From contig JAQXJR010000036.1 in assembly GCA_029009055.1 (NCBI GenBank), positions 1 through 64,000 on the forward strand: 64,000 nt of DNA. The letters are read 5' to 3'. The stretch is from Eubacteriales bacterium (lineage in GTDB: Bacteria; Bacillota; Clostridia; Peptostreptococcales; Anaerovoracaceae). Shown in pieces: positions 36,837 to 44,436 of this stretch. Both the position numbers and the translations under genes were made by a program. The notes under the pieces are model-generated. The model made no database searches, was not told the DNA's origin, and saw only the letters and a list, made by a program, of their open reading frames with translations. Each line of letters opens with the position of its first letter. Within the stretch, counting starts at the first letter, position 1.

Positions 36837-37552
36837 TGGCAGGAAAGAGTAAATTAAGTATAGTTACTAACGGTCTCCTTAAGGAGAACCCGAGCATGGT
36901 GCTCGTGTTGGGAACATGCCCGACTCTGGCCACTACATCTACTGTAGCCAACGGTTTCGGAATGGGCATATCCGCCATGGCAGTGCTCATCTGCTCTAAC
37001 ATTGTAATTTCAATGCTCAGGAAGGTCATTCCTGATAAAGTCAGGATCCCGTGCTATATCACAGTCATAGCAGGGTTCGTAACCATAGTGCAGTTCATAC
37101 TTCAGGCCTACATGCCTGCTCTGTATTCTTCACTGGGACTCTTCATCCCACTGATCGTAGTAAACTGCATCATCCTGGGAAGGGCTGAGATGTTCGCTAA
37201 TAAGAATACGATATTCGATTCTGCTCTGGATGGTCTCGGCATGGGACTCGGCTTCACTATGGCTCTGGTCCTGATGGGAACTATCAGAGAGATCTGCAGC
37301 CAGGGAACATGGCTCGGATACAGGATCATCCCTGCGTCTGTAGATGGTATGGGAATATTCAGTCTGGCACCGGGCGGGTTCTTCGTATTCGCCATCATCA
37401 TGGCTGGCATCCATTACATCACTAGAGATAAGTCTAAGATCAGAAAGGAATTCGGTCTTGGAGGCGTCGAAGATATGAAACTCGCTGAAGAAGAACTCAA
37501 GCGTCAGCAGGAGGAAGAAAAGGCGAGGAAAGCAGCGAAGGAGGCGGCATAG
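36836..37552 (+). CDS. rnfE: Rnf complex membrane subunit RnfE
   Basis: A 238-aa six-helix protein. LGTCPTLATTSTVANGFGMG near residue 25 carries the conserved Cys thought to bind the membrane [2Fe-2S] cluster shared with RnfA. A hydrophilic, Glu/Lys-rich C-terminal tail of about 35 residues (ELKRQQEEEKARKAAKEAA) is longer than usual. The gene lies 3 bp before rnfA. Confidence 0.95.
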   Translation: MAGKSKLSIVTNGLLKENPSMVLVLGTCPTLATTSTVANGFGMGISAMAVLICSNIVISMLRKVIPDKVRIPCYITVIAGFVTIVQFILQAYMPALYSSLGLFIPLIVVNCIILGRAEMFANKNTIFDSALDGLGMGLGFTMALVLMGTIREICSQGTWLGYRIIPASVDGMGIFSLAPGGFFVFAIIMAGIHYITRDKSKIRKEFGLGGVEDMKLAEEELKRQQEEEKARKAAKEAA

Positions 37553-37555
37553 TTT

Positions 37556-38137
37556 ATGGCAACCTCATTGATAGTAATCATCATAAGTATGGTCCTCGTT
37601 AACAACTACCCTCTGGCTCAGTTCCTGGGGATCTGCCCGTTCCTGGGCGTTTCTAACGACGTAGAGTCAGCTAAGGGCATGGGCATAGCCGTTACGTTCG
37701 TAATGGTAGTAGCTACAGCGGTTACATGGCCTATAATGCAGCTCCTCTATAAACTGGATCTGGCTTACCTCCAGACACTGATCTTCATCCTGGTAATAGC
37801 CGCTCTGGTACAGCTTATAGAGATGTTCATGAAGAAGAGCATGCCTGCTCTCTACACAGCGCTCGGTGTTTACCTGCCGCTGATCACGACTAACTGCACA
37901 GTGCTCGGAGTATGTATCTCCAATATAGATGACGGATATAACTACATCCAGTCTCTTACACAGGCATTCGGAGCAGGTATCGGATATCTGTTCGCTATGA
38001 TGATCATGTCGAATGTAAGGACGAGACTGGTAGACCAGGAGGACATTCCAGCGCCGTTCCGCGGAGTGCCTATCGTCCTCATCACAGCCGCTATTCTGTC
38101 CCTGGGCTTCATGGGATTCAACGGGTTATTCTCATAG
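37556..38137 (+). CDS. rnfA: Rnf complex membrane subunit RnfA
   Basis: A 193-aa six-helix protein paired with RnfE. The conserved blocks are QFLGICPFLGVSNDVESA near residue 20 and ITTNCTVLGVCISNID near 105, with Cys residues at the cluster site. Typical length. It is the fifth gene of the operon, 14 bp before rnfB. Confidence 0.95.
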   Translation: MATSLIVIIISMVLVNNYPLAQFLGICPFLGVSNDVESAKGMGIAVTFVMVVATAVTWPIMQLLYKLDLAYLQTLIFILVIAALVQLIEMFMKKSMPALYTALGVYLPLITTNCTVLGVCISNIDDGYNYIQSLTQAFGAGIGYLFAMMIMSNVRTRLVDQEDIPAPFRGVPIVLITAAILSLGFMGFNGLFS

Positions 38138-38151
38138 AGGAGGCGGAATAA

Positions 38152-39027
38152 ATGGAAATAAAAGCAGTAATAATCGCGGTAGTTCTGGTAGTGGTCATCG
38201 GATTCATCGCCGCCGCTATCCTGAGTTACGCTTCTAAGGTATTCGCTATAGAAGTGGATCCTACTGTATCTAAGATAAGAGAAGAGCTTCCTGGCGCTAA
38301 CTGTGGAGGCTGCGGATTCGCGGGATGCGACGATTACGCTAACGCTCTGGGAGCTGATCACAGTCTGGACTGTACGAAGTGCGTAGTAGGAGGACCGGCT
38401 GTAGCGGCTAAGATAGCTGACATATTGGGCGTCGCGGCGGGGACCGCTGAGAAACAGGTCGCTGTCGTACATTGTAACGGAACGACTGAAGCCGCTAAGA
38501 CCGTCATGGCGTACCAGGGCATAAACAGCTGTAAAGCCGCGAAGAACGTTTTCGGAGGCATGAACGCCTGCCATTACGGATGCCTGGGCCTGGGTGACTG
38601 CGTAGAAGCCTGCCAGTTCGATTCCATAGGCATCGTAGACGGTGTGGCTATGGTAAATAGGGATACATGCACTGCCTGCGGAGCATGCGCTAGAGCGTGC
38701 CCGAACAGCCTGATAACTGTAACGCCGGCTAAGAACATCGTATTCGTGCGCTGCAGTAATGAAGACCTGGGTAAGGATGCTATGGCTGCCTGCCTTAACG
38801 CCTGCATAGGCTGCGGTAAGTGCGAGAAGGCCTGCAAATTCGACGCTTGCCATGTGGAGAACCACCTGTCACACATCGATCCTGATAAGTGTAAGAACTG
38901 CGGTATGTGCGCTAAGGCTTGCCCGACACATGCTATCATAAATCTCCGTCTCGCGGCTCTGGCTAAGAAGCGCGCTGAGAAGGCAGCGGAGGCTAAGGCT
39001 GAGGAGAGTAAGGAAGCGGCGGTATAG
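38152..39027 (+). CDS. rnfB: Rnf complex ferredoxin subunit RnfB
   Basis: A 291-aa subunit that accepts electrons from ferredoxin. An N-terminal membrane span (AVIIAVVLVVVIGFIAAAIL) is followed by the four-Cys cluster motif NCGGCGFAGCDDYANAL near residue 45. Two or three 4Fe-4S ferredoxin modules come next: CTACGACARACP near 180, CIGCGKCEKACKF near 220 and CKNCGMCAKACP near 250. The tail is Lys/Glu/Ala-rich. It is the last gene of the operon, with a terminator 90 bp downstream. Confidence 0.96.
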   Translation: MEIKAVIIAVVLVVVIGFIAAAILSYASKVFAIEVDPTVSKIREELPGANCGGCGFAGCDDYANALGADHSLDCTKCVVGGPAVAAKIADILGVAAGTAEKQVAVVHCNGTTEAAKTVMAYQGINSCKAAKNVFGGMNACHYGCLGLGDCVEACQFDSIGIVDGVAMVNRDTCTACGACARACPNSLITVTPAKNIVFVRCSNEDLGKDAMAACLNACIGCGKCEKACKFDACHVENHLSHIDPDKCKNCGMCAKACPTHAIINLRLAALAKKRAEKAAEAKAEESKEAAV

Positions 39028-39049
39028 CCGGAGGCAGACGCTTAAGGCT

Positions 39050-39063
39050 CACTTTGCAAAGTG
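39050..39063. repeat. 14-bp perfect palindrome after rnfB
   Basis: CACTTTGCAAAGTG is self-complementary. The following GAAAGTGTGGCTCTCT resembles GAAAGTGTTTAACTCTCT in the glnA leader (about 2720), which also follows a GCAAAG sequence. Confidence 0.5.
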
Positions 39064-39114
39064 TGAAAGTGTGGCTCTCTTCGAGATAAAGCTTTAGAAA
39101 TATAATTTTAAGAT

Positions 39115-39172
39115 AAACCGTTTCCCGGAAGACGGGTCATGTATGGCCCTGACCAGGAGACGGTTTTTAATT
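39115..39172 (+). terminator. rnf operon terminator
   Basis: AAACCGTTTCC (39115-39125) pairs with GGAGACGGTTT (39156-39166) over 11 bp, followed by TTAATTTT. Confidence 0.88.
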
Positions 39173-39217
39173 TTGGGCGATCGAGATAGGTGTGATGCCG
39201 ACATTATGCCTATGTGT

Positions 39218-39245
39218 TTGCTTTATTAAGTTATCGTGATAAAAT
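39218..39245 (+). promoter_or_regulatory. Promoter of the TAXI-gltS pair
   Basis: TTGCTT (39218-39223), a 16-bp spacer and TAAAAT (39240-39245) with an extended TG. A small hairpin TTGTGT/ACACAA follows near 39268-39284, just before the ribosome site. Confidence 0.6.
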
Positions 39246-39299
39246 AGTAATGAAATAGCAAAAAGACTTGTGTTCGGTACACAAAGCTCGGAGGTAGAT

Positions 39300-40262
39300 A
39301 TGAATAGATCTCGAATTTCCGCGGTCGTCATGGCTGCACTTATGACAGCGGCCTGCCTGACGGGATGCGGAGGAAGTAATGATGAGGCGGTATTCGGCAC
39401 CGCGGCGACAGGAGCCATGTACAGCCGTCTGGGTAAATCTTTCACAGAGTATGTGAAGAAAAATTCTGATATTAAGATAAGGACGAGAAAGACAGCAGGA
39501 TCGGCTTCCAATGTAAGGCTTATGAATGATGGATACATCCAGTTCGCCGTAGTCCAGGGAGATATCCTGTCTGATGCCTATAACGGCGAGAGGAGCTTCC
39601 AGGGTGAGAAATACGATAAGATCAGAGCTGTAGCCGGCTTATACACGGAGCCTTGCCAGGTGATAACGCTGAAGGACTCCGGTATAGATGATATTTATGA
39701 TCTGGATAATAAGAAGGTCAGCATCGGTGAGAAGGAGTCTGGAACAGAGCAGAACGCTTTACAGATCCTGGCGGCTTACGGTCTCTCATCCAGCGATATC
39801 AGCGTGAAGAATGATGACTACGCTAAGGCGGCTGATGAGCTTAAAACAGGGAAAATAGACGCCTTCTTCGTGACTGCTGGCGCTCCTGCTGAAGTCATCG
39901 CTACGCTGGCTGAAGATGTGGATATCAAGCTGCTTCCTGTAACCGGAAAGCCTGTAGCCAGACTTTTAAGGAAGCATAAGGATTACACGAAGACGGTCAT
40001 TAAGGCAGGGACGTATAAAGGGCAGAAGAAGGACATAGAGACCATAGGAGTGAGAGCTACCATGGCTGCCAGCGCTGATGTCTCTGAAGCGGACGTGGAA
40101 ACGTTCACTAAGCTGCTCTTTGCTGATAGAGAGGAACTGAGCCAGGAACTGGGAACAGAGCTCAGCACTGAAAGCGAGGCTGTGCAGAACATCACGATCC
40201 CATTCCATAAGGGAGCGGCGAAATACTATGAATCTAAATCTATCAGCGTGAAGGCGAAATAG
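39300..40262 (+). CDS. TAXI-family solute-binding lipoprotein
   Basis: The start is ATG 39300 after GGAGG (320 aa). A lipoprotein signal with lipobox LTGC is at residues about 18-21. The TAXI fold follows: FGTAATGAMYSRLGKSFTEYV near residue 31, SASNVRLMNDGYIQFAVVQGD near 65, and KKVSIGEKESGTEQNALQILAAYG near 140. TAXI proteins normally feed TRAP-type permeases (DctQM fusions), and known members bind glutamate, glutamine or 2-oxoglutarate. No TRAP permease is near. The next gene, 40 bp on, is a GltS glutamate symporter, so it may deliver glutamate to GltS. Confidence 0.88.
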   Translation: MNRSRISAVVMAALMTAACLTGCGGSNDEAVFGTAATGAMYSRLGKSFTEYVKKNSDIKIRTRKTAGSASNVRLMNDGYIQFAVVQGDILSDAYNGERSFQGEKYDKIRAVAGLYTEPCQVITLKDSGIDDIYDLDNKKVSIGEKESGTEQNALQILAAYGLSSSDISVKNDDYAKAADELKTGKIDAFFVTAGAPAEVIATLAEDVDIKLLPVTGKPVARLLRKHKDYTKTVIKAGTYKGQKKDIETIGVRATMAASADVSEADVETFTKLLFADREELSQELGTELSTESEAVQNITIPFHKGAAKYYESKSISVKAK

Positions 40263-40302
40263 AGGCTTTCGGAGGGATCCGTTAATCTGAAAGGATAATT
40301 AT

Positions 40303-41490
40303 ATGAGTATTACTATGGATATGTACCAGACAATGGCGTTGGCTGTAGTCGCGCTGGCGCTGGGAAACTGGCTGAGAGGTAAGATAAAATTCCTGACGAC
40401 GTTCTCTATTCCGTCACCTGTAGTAGGGGGTCTGGTGTTCGCCATTGCGACCTGTATACTACACATGACCGGATTGTTGGATGTGAATTTCGATGACACG
40501 CTGAGAGAGGTTTGCATGGTCCTCTTCTTCACATCTGTAGGATTCCAGGCTAACCTGAAAGTCCTGAAGAGCGGAGGTAAGGATCTGATAGTCTTCCTGG
40601 TGCTGGTGATAATATGTATCACGTGTCAGAACGCTTTAGCTGTAGGGCTTTCTAAGGTGCTGCATCTGGATGCTCTTATCGGTATGTGCACAGGATCGAT
40701 CCCTATGGTAGGAGGCCACGGAACAGCAGGCGCGTTCGGACCGGTGCTCGAGGACTTCGGCGTTAAAGGAGCTACTACGATAGCTACAGCAGCAGCCACA
40801 TATGGTCTGATCGCGGGCTCTCTCCTCGGAGGACCTCTGGCGACTATGCTTATCAACCATCATGATCTGCAGAACACTATAAAGCATGAAGACGCGCAGG
40901 TCCTGGAAGAGGACGAAGAAGAGCACGGCCGTAACGTCACTAATTACCCTAAGGCTGTATTCCAGCTTGTCATAGCCGTAGGTATTGGTACTGTAGTTTC
41001 TAATATTCTGTCTAAGACAGGAATGACATTCCCTATATATATCGGAGCCATGATAGTAGCTGCTGTCATCAGGAATTACGGTGAGATAACAGGTAAATTC
41101 GAAGTGTTCATGGGAGAAATAAACGACCTGGGAGGTATAGCCCTGTCGCTCTTCCTGGGAATAGCTATGATAACACTTAAAATCTGGCAGCTGGCTGACT
41201 TGGCCCTGCCGCTCGTAATACTGCTTCTGGGGCAGACTATCTTTATGGCGCTCTACGCCGGAATATTTGTGTTCCGCGTCATGGGATCGGATTACGATTC
41301 AGCGGTGCTCGTATCAGGAATCTGCGGTTTCGGTATGGGAGCTACGCCTAACGCCATGGCTAACATGCAGGCTATCTGCAATAAATATGAGTTTTCTATA
41401 AAGGCTTTCATCATAGTTCCAATAGTTGGAAGCTTATTCGCCGATTTTGTTAACAGTTTAATCATTACATTCTTCATAAATCTGTTATAA
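40303..41490 (+). CDS. gltS: Sodium/glutamate symporter GltS
   Basis: A 395-aa secondary transporter with about eleven spans. The inverted repeat signatures are visible: GTGSIPMVGGHGTAGAFGP-like (CTGSIPMVGGHGTAGAFG near residue 130) and VSGICGFGMGATPNAMANM near 345. LKIWQLADLALPL and the N-terminal NWLRGKIKFL also match the family. It imports glutamate with Na+. It is preceded by a TAXI binding protein in the same transcription unit, which is unusual for GltS, generally regarded as independent of a binding protein. Confidence 0.93.
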   Translation: MSITMDMYQTMALAVVALALGNWLRGKIKFLTTFSIPSPVVGGLVFAIATCILHMTGLLDVNFDDTLREVCMVLFFTSVGFQANLKVLKSGGKDLIVFLVLVIICITCQNALAVGLSKVLHLDALIGMCTGSIPMVGGHGTAGAFGPVLEDFGVKGATTIATAAATYGLIAGSLLGGPLATMLINHHDLQNTIKHEDAQVLEEDEEEHGRNVTNYPKAVFQLVIAVGIGTVVSNILSKTGMTFPIYIGAMIVAAVIRNYGEITGKFEVFMGEINDLGGIALSLFLGIAMITLKIWQLADLALPLVILLLGQTIFMALYAGIFVFRVMGSDYDSAVLVSGICGFGMGATPNAMANMQAICNKYEFSIKAFIIVPIVGSLFADFVNSLIITFFINLL

Positions 41491-41611
41491 TAGAAAATCG
41501 GTGCGGAATTTATGAGACAGAGATCACATACTCCGCTCCATGATGTTGGATATTTTATTTGCTATCAGGGATTAAGATAGAGCGCGTGTGGGAACGCGTT
41601 CGGAGGCTAGC

Positions 41612-41887
41612 ATGTTTGAGAATCTGTTAGGTAAGGATAAGGAAGTAAAGAAATCAGAGAAGAAGCTTGAGAATGATGAGAAGGAAACGATCGATGATAT
41701 AGAGCCGGTAACTCTCGATGAGGAATCCGTCGCTATTCCTGAACTTCGCCTTCATGGAGAGACTGGTAAGAACGTAGCTAAGGATCAGGAACATCATATG
41801 TCTCTTATAGACGATGATGAGAAGGCTGTGCCGGAGATAGACATTCAGGCTGAGGTAGCTAAAGACGCGGCGAAGCGGAAGAAATAA
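41612..41887 (+). CDS. Small charged protein of unknown function
   Basis: A 91-aa soluble, highly charged protein, starting at ATG 41612 after GGAGG. No family is recognised. It has two related segments, AIPELRLHGETGKNVAKDQ near residue 44 and AVPEIDIQAEVAKDAAKRK near 72, suggesting an internal duplication. The N-terminal part is Lys/Glu-rich and may be helical. It lies between gltS and a glycerophosphotransferase gene, apparently on its own. Confidence 0.6.
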   Translation: MFENLLGKDKEVKKSEKKLENDEKETIDDIEPVTLDEESVAIPELRLHGETGKNVAKDQEHHMSLIDDDEKAVPEIDIQAEVAKDAAKRKK

Positions 41888-41936
41888 TTGTCTCTTATTT
41901 TTCTGTATCAATTCAATATGAACAAAGGAATGAATC

Positions 41937-43240
41937 ATGGATGTAAAGGCAGTTTTACACAACTTAGTCACTAAAGGTCCATTGGAGACCTATGGAATTC
42001 ATTATTACAATAAAAGAAAGGCAGAAGAAATAAAGCAGTCACATGGTAAAAAAGCGGTTGGGTCGAGAAAATTATCAATAAAAAAATAAAGGCAGATTTA
42101 AAATCCGTTATGCTAAAAGAATATTTTCCTAAGGTATATGAGGAAGTATGTGCCCAGACTGAGGTCGAGAATAAGATTATTGTTCTGCAGCCTAGAAGTA
42201 ATCTTAATTCCAGTTGCAAATATCTGTATCATTATTTAGAGGACCATACAGATTATGAAGTGAAGTTCATTGAGCTAAATCATAATGAGGTAAGTGAAAT
42301 GGACTATTACTATAGATGCTATGATTTTATCAAGGAACTTGCGTCTGCTAAGGCTGTTATATGTCATGAACAGGTAGAAATGATCGGGCAGCTTAAGCTA
42401 CGCGAGGGAAGTGAATATATTAACGTGTGGCATGGTCTACCACTTAAGAAGCTTCGTTATTCCTTGGCTGGCATGAAGGGTTATAAATCGATTGAGGGTT
42501 TTAAGGAATATCCTGAGAGCAATTATGACCTGGTGCCATTAGCCAGCGAGGAATGGAAGGGTGCTTTCGCGGAATTTATGAACCTTCCGAAAGATTCTAA
42601 AGCCCTTCAGCCTTTAGGTGTTCCGCGAACAGACGAATTTTTTGATAAGGAGAAAATCGAGAAGAGCCGTAAGAAGCTCTATAAGCGCATTCCTGCCGCT
42701 ATAGGTAAGAAGATCATCCTGTATGCCCCTACATACAGAGGACTGGAACCACATCGCGAGGCCCCGGATGTGTTAGACGTAGCGAAGTTTGCTGAAGCCT
42801 TATCAGATGATTATATTCTGATCGTGAAATATCATCAGACATTAAATGAATGGCCTCAGCTCCCTGAAGAATATAAAGGGACTTTCGCGTATGACATGTC
42901 GAGAAAGTCCGGGATGGATATAAACGAGCTGATGTCTGTATCGGATATCTTGATTACTGATTACTCATCTTTGCTGTTTGATTTCGCTCTTTTCGATCGG
43001 CCGATACTGTTCTTCGCGTTTGATTATGAAGATTACGCGGATGAAAGAGGCTTTTACTACACGCTTGAGGACTTGGACTGCGGCCCTATTCTCAGGACGA
43101 ATGACGAATTGGTCGATTGGATAGAACATATAGATGAGCGTTTCGATAAGGAGAAGATGCTGAGATTCCATGAGAAATTCATCGGCGCCTGTGATGGGCA
43201 CTCCTGCGAGCGTTTGGTGGAGTACATAGATCAGATATAG
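41937..43240 (+). pseudogene. CDP-glycerol glycerophosphotransferase (4), frameshifted at an A6 tract
   Basis: From ATG 41937 (AAAGGA upstream) a frame runs 50 codons to TAA 42087-42089. The main transferase frame is open upstream to about 42050 and reads KSGWVEKIINKK before its first ATG at 42110. The two join neatly if the A6 run at 42048-42053 had seven A residues (GGT AAA AAA AGC GGT TGG). The gene would then encode about 435 aa. This is a frameshift, a phase-variable switch, slippage at the A tract, or a sequencing error. A classical -1 heptamer does not fit the frame. Confidence 0.6.
42110..43240 (+). CDS. CDP-glycerol glycerophosphotransferase family protein (4), main frame
   Basis: The intact 376-aa part holds the whole catalytic domain: YINVWHGLPLKKLRYS near residue 103, LYAPTYRGLEPHRE near 200, IVKYHQTLNEWPQLP near 240, SDILITDYSSLLFDFALFDRP near 285 and the C-terminal GACDGHSCERLVEYI. 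If translated from ATG 42110 (no ribosome site visible) it lacks about 60 N-terminal residues encoded upstream in another frame. The next gene, an acyltransferase, starts 12 bp after the stop, so the pair may build and decorate a polymer. Confidence 0.8.
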   Translation: MLKEYFPKVYEEVCAQTEVENKIIVLQPRSNLNSSCKYLYHYLEDHTDYEVKFIELNHNEVSEMDYYYRCYDFIKELASAKAVICHEQVEMIGQLKLREGSEYINVWHGLPLKKLRYSLAGMKGYKSIEGFKEYPESNYDLVPLASEEWKGAFAEFMNLPKDSKALQPLGVPRTDEFFDKEKIEKSRKKLYKRIPAAIGKKIILYAPTYRGLEPHREAPDVLDVAKFAEALSDDYILIVKYHQTLNEWPQLPEEYKGTFAYDMSRKSGMDINELMSVSDILITDYSSLLFDFALFDRPILFFAFDYEDYADERGFYYTLEDLDCGPILRTNDELVDWIEHIDERFDKEKMLRFHEKFIGACDGHSCERLVEYIDQI

Positions 43241-43251
43241 AAGGAGCTTGT

Positions 43252-44340
43252 GTGAGTATCACTGAAAAGGAAAGAAGAATATCTGGATTCGACCTTCATC
43301 TGGTCAGCAAATATCGAAGCCAGTTGATGGGAATAGCCATTATCCAGATTATGTTTTTTCATTTTTTGATCGCGGTCCAATCTGGTTTTAAGTTCGGTTA
43401 TTATGGAAATTCATACTGGATAATACATAAACTCGTTTCGTATTATATGAACATACTCCACAGTATCGGAGTAGAATGGTTCGTGTTCCTATCAGGCATG
43501 GGACTCTATTTTTCCGCGTCTAAGAATGAAGGAGAGGGTCTCCTATCTTTCTATAGGCGTCGATACAGAAGAATACTGATACCGTATCTGGTAACCGCGG
43601 TTGTTTTTTGGACTTTGAAAGATGTGATGGTTCTTCATGCCGGGTTTGCTCGATTTCTAATGGATGCCTCATTTTTAACCTTCTTTACAGAGGGCGTGAA
43701 GACTATATGGTATATAGCCTTGATGATTATGCTGTATTTCTTGTTTCCTTTGTTTTACAGGTTAACTTCCGGAAAAATCCGTGTGATTGGCTTCATAGCA
43801 GTTATGGCGATAACTATCCTGTTTCCGGTATGGGTATATAGCCTGAATCATGAACTATATTCCAACATTCAGATTGCGCTGACCAGGTTTCCAATTTTCG
43901 TTTTCGGAGTTTTTATGGGAAAGGAAATAAAGAATGGTGTAAGGATTCCATGGCTGCTGGTATTGGATATAATTGCCATCGGGTTTATAGCAGAATATCT
44001 CTTACTATTTGAATTCCGAGGCGTGAATTCATATGTAGCCAGGAATGTTGCGTCGATTTTCTCTGTATCCTTGCTTATAATACTGACCCTTCTTTGCCAA
44101 CTGCTTGGTAAATGCAAATGGTTGATGAAGATTCTTAGCACAGCAGGAAAGTATTCCCTAGAGCTCTATATGGCTCATGTCACAGTCCGAAATTTCACCG
44201 GTACGCTGGGATTCGATCTGAGAGACCCGCGAATCATTTTTATTATGGTCGTGGCATCTCTGGTATGGGCTGCGGTCATCCACATAGCCGCGCAGGGAAT
44301 CTACAGTTTGCTGGATAGGAAACGACCTAAAACGATTTGA
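43252..44340 (+). CDS. Acyltransferase-3 family membrane protein
   Basis: A 362-aa protein with about ten membrane spans, starting at GTG after AAGGAG. The N-terminal block MGIAIIQIMFFHFLIA carries the family His (H37 or nearby), and YRRRYRRILIPYLVTAVVFW near residue 105 is typical of the OafA/WecH-like family. Such proteins O-acetylate sugars or polymers from cytoplasmic acetyl-CoA. It follows the fourth glycerophosphotransferase, suggesting modification of a surface glycopolymer. The codon use looks more AT-rich than in the Rnf or Suf genes, which could mean accessory origin. Confidence 0.85.
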   Translation: MSITEKERRISGFDLHLVSKYRSQLMGIAIIQIMFFHFLIAVQSGFKFGYYGNSYWIIHKLVSYYMNILHSIGVEWFVFLSGMGLYFSASKNEGEGLLSFYRRRYRRILIPYLVTAVVFWTLKDVMVLHAGFARFLMDASFLTFFTEGVKTIWYIALMIMLYFLFPLFYRLTSGKIRVIGFIAVMAITILFPVWVYSLNHELYSNIQIALTRFPIFVFGVFMGKEIKNGVRIPWLLVLDIIAIGFIAEYLLLFEFRGVNSYVARNVASIFSVSLLIILTLLCQLLGKCKWLMKILSTAGKYSLELYMAHVTVRNFTGTLGFDLRDPRIIFIMVVASLVWAAVIHIAAQGIYSLLDRKRPKTI

Positions 44341-44353
44341 TTTATGTAACAGA

Positions 44354-44396
44354 AATGGCTGCTCAATCTGATCAGTATTGAGTCAGCCATTTTTCT
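44354..44396. terminator. Convergent terminator
   Basis: AATGGCTG-CTCAAT and ATTGAG-T-CAGCCATT form a 14-bp stem with one bulge, followed by TTTTCT. It serves the acyltransferase and perhaps also the aminopeptidase gene from the other side. Confidence 0.88.
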
Positions 44397-44436
44397 ATCG
44401 CAAATTTATCCCGAGCAGGTCCGCTTCCGGAAGTTA

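Noticed and set aside
42047..42054. Programmed -1 frameshift at the A6G sequence
   Set aside because: The classical A-AAA-AAG heptamer is not in the frame needed here. Only single-tRNA or transcriptional slippage would work, so mutation or phase variation is simpler.
41937..44340. Recent horizontal transfer of the transferase/acyltransferase pair
   Set aside because: The codon use looks somewhat more AT-rich, but no mobile element, tRNA or repeat bounds the pair. A composition calculation would be needed.
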